Shown here one piece after another: positions 15,871 to 25,300 of a DNA stretch of 64,000 bases. Made by a program: the position numbers and the translations under genes. This DNA is from CBDESN01 sp965242495 (lineage in GTDB: Bacteria > Pseudomonadota > Alphaproteobacteria > MPNO01). The stretch covers positions 62,001 through 126,000 of the forward strand of contig OZ251446.1 in assembly GCA_965242495.1 (NCBI GenBank). Reading direction: 5' to 3'. The notes below the pieces were generated by a model. That model saw only the letters and a list, made by a program, of their open reading frames with translations, had not been told where the DNA came from and did no database searches. Within the stretch, counting starts at the first letter, position 1. Each line of letters begins with the position of its first letter.

Positions 15871-17499
15871 ATGACCCGGTTCGTGTTCATCACCGGCGGC
15901 GTGGTTTCCTCCCTCGGCAAGGGGCTGGCCTCGGCGGCGCTCGGCGCGCTGTTGCAGGCGCGCGGCTTCAAGGTGCGGCTGCGCAAGCTCGACCCCTATC
16001 TCAACGTCGATCCGGGAACGATGAGCCCGACCCAGCACGGCGAGGTCTACGTCACCGACGACGGCGCCGAGACCGATCTCGATCTCGGCCATTACGAGCG
16101 CTTCACCGGCGTGCCGGCCCAGCGGGCCGACAGCGTGACGGCCGGGCGCATCTATCAGACGGTCATCGAGAAGGAGCGGCGGGGGGATTATCTCGGCGCC
16201 ACGATCCAGGTCATCCCGCACGTCACCGACGAGATCAAACGCTTCATCGCCTCCGACCCGGGGGACGCCGATTTCGTGCTGTGCGAGATCGGCGGCACGG
16301 TGGGGGACATCGAAAGCCTCCCGTTTCTCGAAGCGATCCGCCAGAAGGCGAACGAGCTCGGGCGGGGGCGGGCGCTCTTCGCGCATCTCACGCTGGTCCC
16401 GTATCTGGAATCGACGGGCGAGCTCAAGACCAAGCCGACGCAGCATTCGGTCAAGGTGCTGCAAAGCGTCGGCATTCAGCCCGACGTGATCCTGTGCCGC
16501 TGCAAGACCGATCTGCCGCTCGACGAGCGCCGCAAGATCGCGCTGTTCTGCAACGTCCCGGTCGATTCGGTCATCGCCGCGCCCGACGTGGACACGATCT
16601 ACGAGGTGCCGATCGACTATCACGGGCGCGGGTTCGACGTGCAGGTCTGCCGTCACTTCGGCATCGCTTCCGACGCCGGCCCCGACCTGTCGCGCTGGCG
16701 CGAGATCGTCGCCCGGGTGCGCAACCCCGACAGCGAGGTGATCGTCGCCATCGTCGGCAAATACACCCACCTGCTCGATTCCTACAAGTCGCTGGCCGAG
16801 GCGCTGGACCATGGCGGGATCGCCAACCACGTCCGGGTCAAGATGGAATGGATCGATTCGGAGGTCGTCGAATCGGCCGAACTCGCCCGCGATCTCGCGG
16901 GCGTCGGCGGGATCCTCGTTCCCGGCGGCTTCGGCGAGCGCGGCGCCGAGGGCAAGATCGCGGCGGCGCATTACGCGCGCGAGCACGGCGTCCCCTATTT
17001 CGGCATCTGCTTCGGCATGCAGATGGCCGTCATCGAGGCGGCGCGCAACCTCGCCGGCATCCGGGGCGCCGGCAGCACCGAGTTCGGGGCCACGCCGCAC
17101 CCGGTCGTCGGCCTGCTGACGGAATGGGTCAAGGACGGATCGGTCGAGCGCCGGGACGCCGGCGGCGCGCTGGGCGGCACGATGCGGCTCGGCGCCTACG
17201 AATGCCGTCTCGCGCCGTCCTCGATGGCGCGCCGGATCTACGGCGCCGACCGGGTCGCCGAGCGTCATCGCCACCGCTACGAGGTCAACGTCAACTATCG
17301 CGGCCGGCTGGAGGAGGCCGGGCTGTCCTTCTCCGGCATGTCGCCCGACGGCGTGCTGCCGGAGATCGTCGAGCTGCCGTCGCATCCCTGGTATCTCGGC
17401 GTGCAGTTCCATCCCGAGCTCAAGTCCAAGCCGTTCCAGCCGCACCCGCTGTTCGAGTCCTTCGTCAAGGCCGCCGTCGACCGGTCCCGTCTGCTGTGA
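15871..17499 (+). CDS. pyrG: CTP synthase
   Basis: 542-residue cytosolic enzyme making CTP from UTP, ATP and glutamine. The N-terminal synthetase domain begins FITGGVVSSLGKGLASAALG. The C-terminal class I glutamine amidotransferase domain carries GICFGMQ with nucleophile C380 and the His/Glu pair in QFHPELKSKP. The usual length and motif set are intact. It is followed seven bases later by kdsA. Confidence 0.98.
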   Translation: MTRFVFITGGVVSSLGKGLASAALGALLQARGFKVRLRKLDPYLNVDPGTMSPTQHGEVYVTDDGAETDLDLGHYERFTGVPAQRADSVTAGRIYQTVIEKERRGDYLGATIQVIPHVTDEIKRFIASDPGDADFVLCEIGGTVGDIESLPFLEAIRQKANELGRGRALFAHLTLVPYLESTGELKTKPTQHSVKVLQSVGIQPDVILCRCKTDLPLDERRKIALFCNVPVDSVIAAPDVDTIYEVPIDYHGRGFDVQVCRHFGIASDAGPDLSRWREIVARVRNPDSEVIVAIVGKYTHLLDSYKSLAEALDHGGIANHVRVKMEWIDSEVVESAELARDLAGVGGILVPGGFGERGAEGKIAAAHYAREHGVPYFGICFGMQMAVIEAARNLAGIRGAGSTEFGATPHPVVGLLTEWVKDGSVERRDAGGALGGTMRLGAYECRLAPSSMARRIYGADRVAERHRHRYEVNVNYRGRLEEAGLSFSGMSPDGVLPEIVELPSHPWYLGVQFHPELKSKPFQPHPLFESFVKAAVDRSRLL

Positions 17500-17506
17500 G
17501 CGCGCG

Positions 17507-18400
17507 ATGACCTCCGAATCCCGATCCCGCGCCGTCCCGCGCGAAACCAGGCGCGTCCGGGCCCGGAGCGTGTCGGTCGGCAACGATCTGCCGCTCGCCC
17601 TGATCGCCGGCCCCTGCGCGCTCGAGAGCCGGCGCCATGCGCTGGAAACGTCCCAGGCCCTGGTCGAGATGGCCGCCCGCGTCGGCGTCGGCCTGATCTA
17701 CAAGACCTCCTTCGACAAGGCGAACCGCAGCGCGGCCGCCAGCCCGCGCGGCGTCGGGATGGCGGAGAGCCTTCCCATCCTCGCCGAGATCGGCGAATCG
17801 TTCGGTTGTCCCGTGCTCACCGACGTGCACGAGCCGGGCCAATGCCGGATCGTCGCCGAGGCGGTCGACATCCTCCAGATTCCGGCCTTCCTGTGCCGCC
17901 AGACCGACCTGATCCAAGCCGCGGCCGCGACCGGCCGGCCGCTGCACGTCAAGAAGGGGCAGTTCCTGGCCCCGTGGGACATGAAGAACGTCGTCGCCAA
18001 GGCCGAGGCCGGCGGCGCCCGCGACGTCATGCTGTGCGAGCGCGGGGCGTCCTTCGGCTACAACACGCTGGTGAGCGACATGCGCGCCTTGCCCATTCTC
18101 GCCGAGACCGGCTGCCCGGTGGTGTTCGATGCGACGCATTCCGTCCAGCAGCCGGGCGGGCTGGGGACCCGGAGCGGCGGCGAGCGCGCCTTCGTTCCCG
18201 TTCTCGCGCGCGCCGCGGTGGCGGTGGGCGTCGCCGCGGTCTTCCTCGAGACGCACCAGGATCCGGATCGCGCGCCGAGCGACGGACCCAACATGGTCCC
18301 GTTGCGCGAGCTGGAATCCATCCTCGCCGATCTGGTCGCGATCGACCGGACGATCAAGGGCCGCAGACCCGCGGCGCCGGGCGGGGGTCCGCCGCCATGA
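17507..18400 (+). CDS. kdsA: 3-deoxy-8-phosphooctulonate synthase
   Basis: 297 residues. It condenses phosphoenolpyruvate with arabinose 5-phosphate to KDO 8-phosphate for the lipopolysaccharide core, so the host makes LPS. Seen: LALIAGPCALESR, YKTSFDKANRSA, TDVHEP, RQTDLIQAAA, KKGQFLAPWDM, and DATHSVQQPGG near the end. The first 20 residues are Arg/Ser-rich and longer than usual, so ATG 17507 may not be the only start. The TGA overlaps the eno ATG (ATGA). Confidence 0.97.
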   Translation: MTSESRSRAVPRETRRVRARSVSVGNDLPLALIAGPCALESRRHALETSQALVEMAARVGVGLIYKTSFDKANRSAAASPRGVGMAESLPILAEIGESFGCPVLTDVHEPGQCRIVAEAVDILQIPAFLCRQTDLIQAAAATGRPLHVKKGQFLAPWDMKNVVAKAEAGGARDVMLCERGASFGYNTLVSDMRALPILAETGCPVVFDATHSVQQPGGLGTRSGGERAFVPVLARAAVAVGVAAVFLETHQDPDRAPSDGPNMVPLRELESILADLVAIDRTIKGRRPAAPGGGPPP

Positions 18401-19680
18401 CCGCCATCGCCGGCGTTCGCGGGCGCGAGATACTGGATTCGCGCGGCAACCCGACCGTCGAGGTCGACGTCTCCCTGGCCAGCGGAGCCATGGGGCGGGC
18501 GGCGGCGCCCTCGGGCGCATCGACCGGGACGCATGAAGCGGTCGAGCTGCGCGACGGCGACGCCGCCCGCTATGGCGGCAAGGGGGTGCTGCGCGCGGTC
18601 GGGTCGGTGAACGGCGAGCTGGCGGACGCGCTGTCGGGCATGGACGCGCAGGATCAGGCCGCGCTCGACCAAGCGATGATCGCCCTCGACGGGACCGGCG
18701 ACAAGGGGCGGCTCGGGGCCAACGCGATACTCGGCGTGAGTCTCGCCGCCGCCAAGGCCGCGGCGGCCGATGCCGGGCTGCCGCTGTATCGCCATCTCGG
18801 CGGCGACGCCGCCCGGCTGCTGCCGACGCCGATGATGAACATCCTCAACGGCGGCGCCCATGCCGACAATTCGATCGACTTCCAGGAGTTCATGATCGTC
18901 CCGGTCGGCGCCCGGACCATGGGCGAGGCGGTCCGCTGCGGCGCCGAGATATTCCATGCCCTCCGCCGCCGGCTGGCCGCGGCCGGCCACGGCACCAATG
19001 TCGGCGACGAGGGCGGCATGGCCCCCGGCCTGGCCGGGGCGGCCGAGGCGCTCGATTTCGTCGTCGCCGCCGTCGAGGCCGCCGGCTACCGGCCCGGCCG
19101 CGACGTGGCGCTCGCCCTCGACGCCGCCTCGACCGAGTTCCACGACCGCGGACGCTACCGCCTCGAAGGCGCCGATCTCGACGGTCGCGCCATGGTCGAC
19201 TACTACCGGGAGCTGGTCGATCGCTACCCGATCGTCTCCATCGAAGACGGCATGGCGGAGGACGACTGGGACGGCTGGGCGATGCTGACCCGGGCGTTGG
19301 GAGCCAGGGCGCAGCTGGTGGGCGACGACCTGTTCGTCACCAACCCGGCCAGACTCGAACGCGGCGTCGCCGGCGGGATCGCCAACGCGGTCCTCGTCAA
19401 GGTGAATCAGATCGGGACGCTCACCGAGACGCTGGCCGTCGTCGAGGCGGCGCGCCGGGCGGGGTACGGCGCCGTGATGTCCCACCGCTCGGGCGAGACC
19501 GAGGACACGACCATCGCCGACCTCGCGGTCGCGACCGGCTGCGGACAGATCAAGACCGGCTCGCTGTCGCGCTCGGACCGGGTGGCGAAATACAACCGGC
19601 TGCTGCGCATCGAGGAAGAGCTGGGCGACGCGGCGCGCTATCGCGGCGGGGAGGCGATCGGGCCGGGCGATTTCGGTTGA
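18397..19680 (+). CDS. eno: Enolase
   Basis: 427-residue glycolytic enzyme converting 2-phosphoglycerate to phosphoenolpyruvate. Seen: REILDSRGNPTVEVDV, GASTGTHEAVELRDGD, catalytic-loop residues in GDEGGMAPG, metal ligands in IEDGMAEDDWDGW and GDDLFVTNP, and the SHRSGETEDTTIADLAV motif. Start ATG 18397 is coupled to kdsA by a four-base overlap; a longer upstream frame is antisense-type noise. Confidence 0.98.
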   Translation: MTAIAGVRGREILDSRGNPTVEVDVSLASGAMGRAAAPSGASTGTHEAVELRDGDAARYGGKGVLRAVGSVNGELADALSGMDAQDQAALDQAMIALDGTGDKGRLGANAILGVSLAAAKAAAADAGLPLYRHLGGDAARLLPTPMMNILNGGAHADNSIDFQEFMIVPVGARTMGEAVRCGAEIFHALRRRLAAAGHGTNVGDEGGMAPGLAGAAEALDFVVAAVEAAGYRPGRDVALALDAASTEFHDRGRYRLEGADLDGRAMVDYYRELVDRYPIVSIEDGMAEDDWDGWAMLTRALGARAQLVGDDLFVTNPARLERGVAGGIANAVLVKVNQIGTLTETLAVVEAARRAGYGAVMSHRSGETEDTTIADLAVATGCGQIKTGSLSRSDRVAKYNRLLRIEEELGDAARYRGGEAIGPGDFG

Positions 19681-19712
19681 CGCGGCGAATCGCCTTGTGA
19701 TTCGATCCCGCC

Positions 19713-20054
19713 ATGTGGCCGATCCGCGAAACCCGGCGCCGCGCCCGCCGCATGCTCGGCCCCGCCGCCGCCTCCCTGGTGTTCGGCTATTTCCTGATCC
19801 ACGCCTTCGTCGGCGATTACGGCGTCCTCGCCTGGCGTCAGCTGCATCAGCGGGTCGCGGGCGCCGAGGCGACGCTGCTTCGCGCCGAGGCGGTCCGCGC
19901 CCGGCTGGAGGGCCGCGTCCGGCTGCTCCGCTCGGAAAGCCTGGACCCCGACATGCTCGACGAACGCGCCCGGATCGAAGCCGGCCTCGCCCATCCGGAC
20001 GACCTGGTGATCCTTCTCCCCGTCTCCGACCGCGGCGACGACGACGACGAATAG
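19713..20054 (+). CDS. ftsB: FtsB/DivIC-like septum formation protein
   Basis: 113 residues: short basic N-terminus, one membrane helix (about 18-35), then a periplasmic coiled coil (HQRVAGAEATLLRAEAVRAR) and the family tail ESLDPDMLDERARIEAGLAHPDDLVILL. It bridges cytokinetic membrane proteins of the divisome. The place between eno and pdhA is the usual one in alphaproteobacteria. The last residues are an unusual Asp/Glu run. Confidence 0.88.
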   Translation: MWPIRETRRRARRMLGPAAASLVFGYFLIHAFVGDYGVLAWRQLHQRVAGAEATLLRAEAVRARLEGRVRLLRSESLDPDMLDERARIEAGLAHPDDLVILLPVSDRGDDDDE

Positions 20055-20172
20055 CGCCGCGCCGGCGGTTTCGTTTCAACGCGGCGGGCCAAAACGACAT
20101 AAACTTGCGCAGGCGTCTATTGCGCCTCCTCCCGTTCGATCTGTACCCTGCGCGCGTATCCGGGGCGGTTGC

Positions 20173-21228
20173 ATGGCTGCTGGCAGAAGGCGGAAAGCTG
20201 CGAAACCGGTCGCCGAGGCGGGCGGCGAGGCGCCGTCCCGCGCCGACGGCGGGGCGGCCCCCGACCGGGCCGGTCGCGAGCGGCTCCTGCGCCATTACCG
20301 CGACATGCTGCTGATCCGCCGCTTCGAGGAGCGGGCGGGCCAGCTCTACGGCATGGGGCTGATCGGCGGCTTCTGCCATCTCTATATCGGCCAGGAGGCC
20401 GTGGTCGTCGGCATGCAGGCGGCGACGGGCGAGGGCGACGCCGTCATCACCAGCTATCGCGACCATGGGCACATGCTGGCCTGCGGCATGGACCCGAAGG
20501 GCGTCATGGCCGAGCTCGCCGGGCGCCGCGGCGGCTACTCCAAGGGCAAGGGCGGCTCGATGCACATGTTCAGCCGCGAGAAGAACTTCTTCGGCGGCCA
20601 CGGCATCGTCGGCGCGCAGGTGCCGATCGGGACCGGCATCGCCTTCGCCCAACGCTACCACGGCGCCGACGCCGTGACGCTTACCTATCTGGGCGACGGC
20701 GCGATCAATCAGGGCCAGGTGCACGAGGCGTTCAACATGGCGGCTCTCTGGCGTCTGCCGGTGGTCTACGTGATCGAGAACAACAAGTACGGCATGGGAA
20801 CTTCCGTCGATCGGGCGTCCGCGGCCAGCGAACTCCACCAGCTGGGCGCGCCCTTCGGCATCCCGGGCGCGCAGGTGAACGGCATGGACGTGGTCGCGGT
20901 CGAGCAGGCCGGGTCCGAAGCCGTCGGCTGGGCGCGGGCCGGCAAGGGTCCCTATATCGTCGAGGCCATGACCTACCGCTATCGCGGGCATTCGATGTCC
21001 GATCCGGCGAAGTACCGGACCAGGGAAGAGGTCAGCGCGATGCGGTCCGACCACGACCCGATCGACAACGTCCGCCAGCGCCTGTCCGCGGGCGCGGGCG
21101 TGGACGAGGATACGCTCAAGCGGATCGACCGCGACGTCCGCGCGGTCGTCGCCGAGGCCGCCGATTTCGCCCGGAACAGCCCCGAGCCGGACCCGTCCGA
21201 ACTCCACACCGACGTCATCGCCGCCTGA
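20173..21228 (+). CDS. pdhA: Pyruvate dehydrogenase E1 alpha subunit
   Basis: 351 residues. With PdhB it decarboxylates pyruvate and acetylates the lipoyl arm of E2. The thiamine-diphosphate motif begins at about residue 174 (GDGAINQGQVHEAFNMA) and closes with ENNKYGMGTS. The loop TYRYRGHSMSDPAKYR is also intact. The N-terminal 30 residues are basic and low complexity. The 118-base gap upstream probably carries the pdh promoter, though I cannot define it. PdhB follows after seven bases. Confidence 0.97.
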   Translation: MAAGRRRKAAKPVAEAGGEAPSRADGGAAPDRAGRERLLRHYRDMLLIRRFEERAGQLYGMGLIGGFCHLYIGQEAVVVGMQAATGEGDAVITSYRDHGHMLACGMDPKGVMAELAGRRGGYSKGKGGSMHMFSREKNFFGGHGIVGAQVPIGTGIAFAQRYHGADAVTLTYLGDGAINQGQVHEAFNMAALWRLPVVYVIENNKYGMGTSVDRASAASELHQLGAPFGIPGAQVNGMDVVAVEQAGSEAVGWARAGKGPYIVEAMTYRYRGHSMSDPAKYRTREEVSAMRSDHDPIDNVRQRLSAGAGVDEDTLKRIDRDVRAVVAEAADFARNSPEPDPSELHTDVIAA

Positions 21229-21235
21229 CGCGATC

Positions 21236-22570
21236 ATGCCCATCAACGTCCTCATGCCGGCCCTGTCGCCGACCATGACCGAGGGCAACCTCGCGAAATG
21301 GCGCGTCAGGGAAGGCGACCGGGTCGCGAGCGGCGACGTCATAGCCGAGATCGAGACCGACAAGGCGACGATGGAGGTCGAAGCGGTCGAGGAGGGCAGG
21401 GTGGGGCGCATCCTGGTTCCCGAGGGGGCGGAGGGCGTCCGCGTCAACGAGGTGATCGCGCTGCTGCTGGCGGAGGACGAGGCGCCGGCCCCGGCCGCCG
21501 CGGCCCCGGCCCCGGCCGCCGCGCCGGCGGCGCCGGCGCCCCCCGCCGCGCGGCGGCCCGACGAGGAGCCCGCTCCCGCCGGCGAGACGGTCGCGATCAC
21601 CGTCCGCGAGGCGCTCCGCGACGCCATCGCCGAGGAGATGCGCCGCGATCCGGCCGTCTTTCTGATGGGCGAGGAGGTCGGCGAATATCAGGGCGCGTAC
21701 AAGGTGAGCCAGGGCCTCCTGGAGGAGTTCGGCCCCGCGCGGGTCGTGGACACGCCGATATCGGAGCACGGCTTCACCGGCCTCGGCGTCGGCGCCGCCT
21801 TCGCCGGCCTCAAGCCGGTGGTCGAGTTCATGACCTTCAACTTCGCCATGCAGGCGATGGATCAGCTGATCAACTCCGCGGCCAAGACCCGCTACATGTC
21901 GGGCGGGCAGATGACCTGCTCGATCGTCTTCCGCGGGCCCAACGGCGCCGCGTCGCGGGTCGCGGCGCAGCACTCGCAGGACTTCGCCAGCTGGTTCGCC
22001 CACGTCCCCGGGCTCAAGGTGGTCGCGCCCTACGCCGCCGCCGACGCCAAGGGCCTCCTCAAATCGGCGATCCGCGATCCCAACCCGGTGATCTTCCTCG
22101 AAAACGAGATCCTCTACGGCCGCAGCTTCGACGTGCCGACCGACGAAGCGTTCACCGTCCCGATCGGACGCGCCCGGATCGCGCGGCCCGGCCGCGACGT
22201 GACCGTCGTCGCGTCGTCGATCATGGTCGCCAAGGCCCTGGAGGCCGCCGACGGACTCGCCGGCGAAGGCGTCGAAGCCGAGATCGTCGATCTCCGCACG
22301 ATCCGGCCGCTCGACGCCGACGCCATCGTCGAGTCGGTCCGCAAGACCAACCGCGTCGTCGCGGTGGAGGAGGGCTGGCCGTTCGCCGGCATCGGCGCCG
22401 AGATCGCCGCCGTCGTCATGGAGCGCGCCTTCGACTGGCTCGACGCGCCGCCCGTCCGGGTGGCGGCGGCCGATGCGCCGCTCCCCTACGCGGCCAATCT
22501 GGAGCGCCTCGCTCTGCCGCAAGTCGACGACATCGCCGCCGCGGCCCGGGCCGCGCTCCACCGGCGCTGA
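21236..22570 (+). CDS. pdhB: Pyruvate dehydrogenase E1 beta with N-terminal lipoyl domain
   Basis: 444 residues. Residues 1-80 are a lipoyl domain (MPALSPTMTEGNLAKW, lipoylated Lys in ETDKATME), 82-115 an Ala/Pro linker, then the E1 beta fold (VREALRDAIAEEMRRD, GEEVGEYQGAYKVSQGL, a C-terminal domain with VAVEEGWPF). A lipoylated E1 beta is an established alphaproteobacterial feature. It gives the complex extra swinging arms besides those on E2. Confidence 0.97.
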   Translation: MPINVLMPALSPTMTEGNLAKWRVREGDRVASGDVIAEIETDKATMEVEAVEEGRVGRILVPEGAEGVRVNEVIALLLAEDEAPAPAAAAPAPAAAPAAPAPPAARRPDEEPAPAGETVAITVREALRDAIAEEMRRDPAVFLMGEEVGEYQGAYKVSQGLLEEFGPARVVDTPISEHGFTGLGVGAAFAGLKPVVEFMTFNFAMQAMDQLINSAAKTRYMSGGQMTCSIVFRGPNGAASRVAAQHSQDFASWFAHVPGLKVVAPYAAADAKGLLKSAIRDPNPVIFLENEILYGRSFDVPTDEAFTVPIGRARIARPGRDVTVVASSIMVAKALEAADGLAGEGVEAEIVDLRTIRPLDADAIVESVRKTNRVVAVEEGWPFAGIGAEIAAVVMERAFDWLDAPPVRVAAADAPLPYAANLERLALPQVDDIAAAARAALHRR

Positions 22571-22607
22571 ACCCGCTCCCGGCGCCTCGTCCCCGAGGAA
22601 GGACCCG

Positions 22608-23879
22608 ATGCCCGTGAAGATACGCATGCCGGCTTTGTCGCCGACCATGACGGAAGGCGGCCTCGCCAGATGGCTCGTCAAGGAAGGGGACCGGGTCTCC
22701 GCCGGCGACGTCATCGCCGAGATCGAGACCGACAAGGCGACCATGGATCTCGAGGCGGTCGACGACGGCGTCGTCGCGCGCATCCTGGTGCCGGAGGGCT
22801 CCGAGGGCGTCCCGGTCAACGAGGTGATCGCGACGCTTGCCGGCGCGGGCGAGGACCCGGCGTCGCCGCCGGAGGAGCCGGCCGCCGCCGGGCCGGCCGG
22901 GGACTCCGCCGCGGCGCCGGCGCCGCCGGCGACCGCCGAGCCCAAGACGCCGCCGGCGCGCCGGGTCGCCGCCCGGGCCGGGGTCGATCCGTCGCCGGCC
23001 GCCGGGCGCGTCTTCGCCTCTCCGCTCGCCCGCCGCATGGCCGCCCAGGCCGGGCTCGATCTCGCCGCCGTCCGGGGTTCGGGGCCGGAGGGCCGTATCG
23101 TCAAGGCCGACGTCGAAGCGGCGCTGGGCGCGCCCGCGCCGGACGCGCCCGGGCCCGACCCCGCGCCGGTCGCGCCGGCGGCGGACGAATCCGGCGGCTT
23201 CGAACTGGTGAAGCTCGGCGCCATGCGCAAGGTCATCGCCCGGCGCATGGCCGAATCCAAGGCGACGGTGCCGCATTTCTACCTGAGCGCGGATTGCGAG
23301 ATCGACGAACTCCTGCGCATCCGCGAGGGGCTCAACAAGCGCGCCGAACCGGACAGGATATCGGTGAACGACGTCGTGATCCGCGCCTGCGCCCTGGCCC
23401 TGCGCAAGGTGCCGGAGGCCAACGTCGCCTTCGAGTCCGCCGATGCGATGCGCCGCTACGACGTCGTCGACGTCGCCGTCGCGGTCGCCGTAGACGGCGG
23501 TCTGATCACGCCCGTCCTCCGCCGCGCCGACCGCAAGGGCATCCTCGAGATTTCGCGGGAGATGAAGGCGCTCGCCGATCGCGCGCGCGCCGGCCGGCTG
23601 ACGCCGGAGGAGTACCGGGGCGGCAGCTTCTCGATCTCCAATCTCGGCATGTACGGGGTCGATCGGTTCGCCGCGGTGATCGACCCGCCGCAGGCCTGCA
23701 TCCTCGCCGTCGGAGCCGGCCAGAAGCGGCCCGTGGTCAAGGACGGCGAGATCGTCCCGGCGACGGTCATGACCTGCACCCTGTCGGTCGATCACCGGGT
23801 GGCCGACGGGGTGATCGGTGCCCGGCTTCTGGCCGAGATCAGGCGCTACCTCGAATACCCGTCGGCGATGCTGTTGTAG
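22608..23879 (+). CDS. pdhC: Dihydrolipoamide acetyltransferase (E2) of pyruvate dehydrogenase
   Basis: 423 residues: lipoyl domain (1-80, ETDKATMDLE), Ala/Pro linker, peripheral-subunit-binding domain (about 138-175, ASPLARRMAAQAGLDLAAV), second linker, and the catalytic core (about 200-423) ending with the active-site motif DHRVADGVIGA. It transfers acetyl to CoA and forms the complex scaffold. ATG 22608 has GAGGAAGGA upstream and matches the start of the lipoyl domain; a longer upstream frame overlaps pdhB and is not convincing. Confidence 0.97.
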   Translation: MPVKIRMPALSPTMTEGGLARWLVKEGDRVSAGDVIAEIETDKATMDLEAVDDGVVARILVPEGSEGVPVNEVIATLAGAGEDPASPPEEPAAAGPAGDSAAAPAPPATAEPKTPPARRVAARAGVDPSPAAGRVFASPLARRMAAQAGLDLAAVRGSGPEGRIVKADVEAALGAPAPDAPGPDPAPVAPAADESGGFELVKLGAMRKVIARRMAESKATVPHFYLSADCEIDELLRIREGLNKRAEPDRISVNDVVIRACALALRKVPEANVAFESADAMRRYDVVDVAVAVAVDGGLITPVLRRADRKGILEISREMKALADRARAGRLTPEEYRGGSFSISNLGMYGVDRFAAVIDPPQACILAVGAGQKRPVVKDGEIVPATVMTCTLSVDHRVADGVIGARLLAEIRRYLEYPSAMLL

Positions 23880-23899
23880 CGGGCGGGAGAGGGCTGGCC

Positions 23900-25297
23900 G
23901 TGGCCGGGGATGCGTTCGATCTGGCCGTCGTCGGCGGCGGGCCCGGCGGCTACGTCGCCGCGATCCGCGCCGCCCAGCTCGGGATGCGGACCGCCCTCGT
24001 CGAACGCGAGCATCTCGGCGGCGTCTGCCTCAACTGGGGCTGCATCCCGACCAAGGCGCTGCTGCGGGCCTCCGAGATCAACCATCTGCTCGCCGGTCTC
24101 GACGCCTTCGGCTTCGCCGCCGCCGACGTGCGGTTCGACCTGTCGCGGATCGTCGAGCGGTCCCGCGGCGTCGCCGAACGGCTGGGCGGCGGCGTGCGCC
24201 ATCTTCTGCGCAAGAACGGCGTCGTCGTCTTCGACGGGCGCGGATCGCTCGCCGGGCCGGGCGAGGTCGCCGTCGCCGCCGCCGACGGCTCCGTCGCCGG
24301 GATCGCCGCGCCGCGCGTCGTGCTGGCGACCGGCGCGCGGGCGCGGTCGTTGCCGGGCCTGGAGCCCGACGGGAAGCTGGTCTGGACCTACCGGCAGGCG
24401 ATGGTCCCCGACGCGATGCCGCGATCGCTGCTGGTCGTGGGCTCCGGCGCGATCGGCATCGAGTTCGCGAGCTTCTACCGCGACCTCGGCGCCGAGGTCA
24501 CCGTCGTCGAAGCCCTCGACCGCATCCTGCCGGCGGAGGACGAGGAGATCTCCGCCGTCGCGCGGAAGGCGTTCGAGAAGCAGGGCATGACCATCCACAC
24601 GAGCGCGTCGGTCGAGGCGCTGAAGCCCGCCGACGGCGGCGTCCGGGCCGAGATCGAAGTCGGCGGACGGGCGCTCGGGATCGCCGTCGAACGCGCGATC
24701 CTCGCCGTCGGAATCGTCGGCAACGTCGAGGATCTCGGCCTCGAAGCCACGCGCGTCCGGGTGGAGAACGGGCATATCGCCGTCGATCGCTGGCAGGAGA
24801 CCGGGGAGCCCGGCGTCCATGCGATCGGCGACGCGGCGGGGCCGCCCTGGCTCGCGCACAAGGCCAGCCGCGAAGGCGTCGTCTGCGTCGAGCGCATCGC
24901 CGGCCTCGATCCGCGCCCGCTGGACGCGAGCCGGATTCCCGGCTGCACCTATTGCCGGCCGCAGGTCGCGAGCGTCGGCCTGACCGAGCGCGCCGCGCGC
25001 GACCGGGGGCATGAGGTGAAGGTCGGCCGGTTTCCCTTCGCCGGCAGCGGCAAGGCTCTGGCGTCCGGCGACGCCGAAGGGCTGGTCAAGACCGTGTTCG
25101 ACGCCGGAACGGGCGAGTTGTTGGGCGCGCACATGATCGGGGCCGAGGTCACGGAGCTGATCCAGGGCTTCGCCGTCGCGAGAACCCTGGAGACGACCGA
25201 GGCGGAGCTGATCGAAAGCGTGTTTCCGCATCCCACCTTGTCGGAGGCAATGCATGAGTCGGTCCTTGACGCCTATGGCCGCGCCATCCACTTCTAG
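23900..25297 (+). CDS. lpdA: Dihydrolipoamide dehydrogenase (E3)
   Basis: 465-residue flavoprotein that reoxidises dihydrolipoyl groups with NAD+. Seen: FAD-binding VVGGGPGGYVAAIRAAQLG, redox disulfide in GGVCLNWGCIPTKALL, NAD-binding VVGSGAIGIEFASFYRDLG, AIGDAAGPPWLAHKA, and the catalytic His/Glu in HPTLSEAMHESVLDA. The start is GTG 23900 (VAGDAFDLAVVGGG); the much longer frame upstream is antisense to nothing known and lies inside pdhC. It closes the pdh gene set, three bases before lipA. Confidence 0.97.
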   Translation: MAGDAFDLAVVGGGPGGYVAAIRAAQLGMRTALVEREHLGGVCLNWGCIPTKALLRASEINHLLAGLDAFGFAAADVRFDLSRIVERSRGVAERLGGGVRHLLRKNGVVVFDGRGSLAGPGEVAVAAADGSVAGIAAPRVVLATGARARSLPGLEPDGKLVWTYRQAMVPDAMPRSLLVVGSGAIGIEFASFYRDLGAEVTVVEALDRILPAEDEEISAVARKAFEKQGMTIHTSASVEALKPADGGVRAEIEVGGRALGIAVERAILAVGIVGNVEDLGLEATRVRVENGHIAVDRWQETGEPGVHAIGDAAGPPWLAHKASREGVVCVERIAGLDPRPLDASRIPGCTYCRPQVASVGLTERAARDRGHEVKVGRFPFAGSGKALASGDAEGLVKTVFDAGTGELLGAHMIGAEVTELIQGFAVARTLETTEAELIESVFPHPTLSEAMHESVLDAYGRAIHF

Positions 25298-25300
25298 GCC

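Noticed and set aside
18058..21627. 1,189-codon minus-strand frame over eno-pdhB
   Set aside because: Antisense shadow of kdsA, eno, ftsB and pdhA; crosses gene boundaries and has no recognisable domain.
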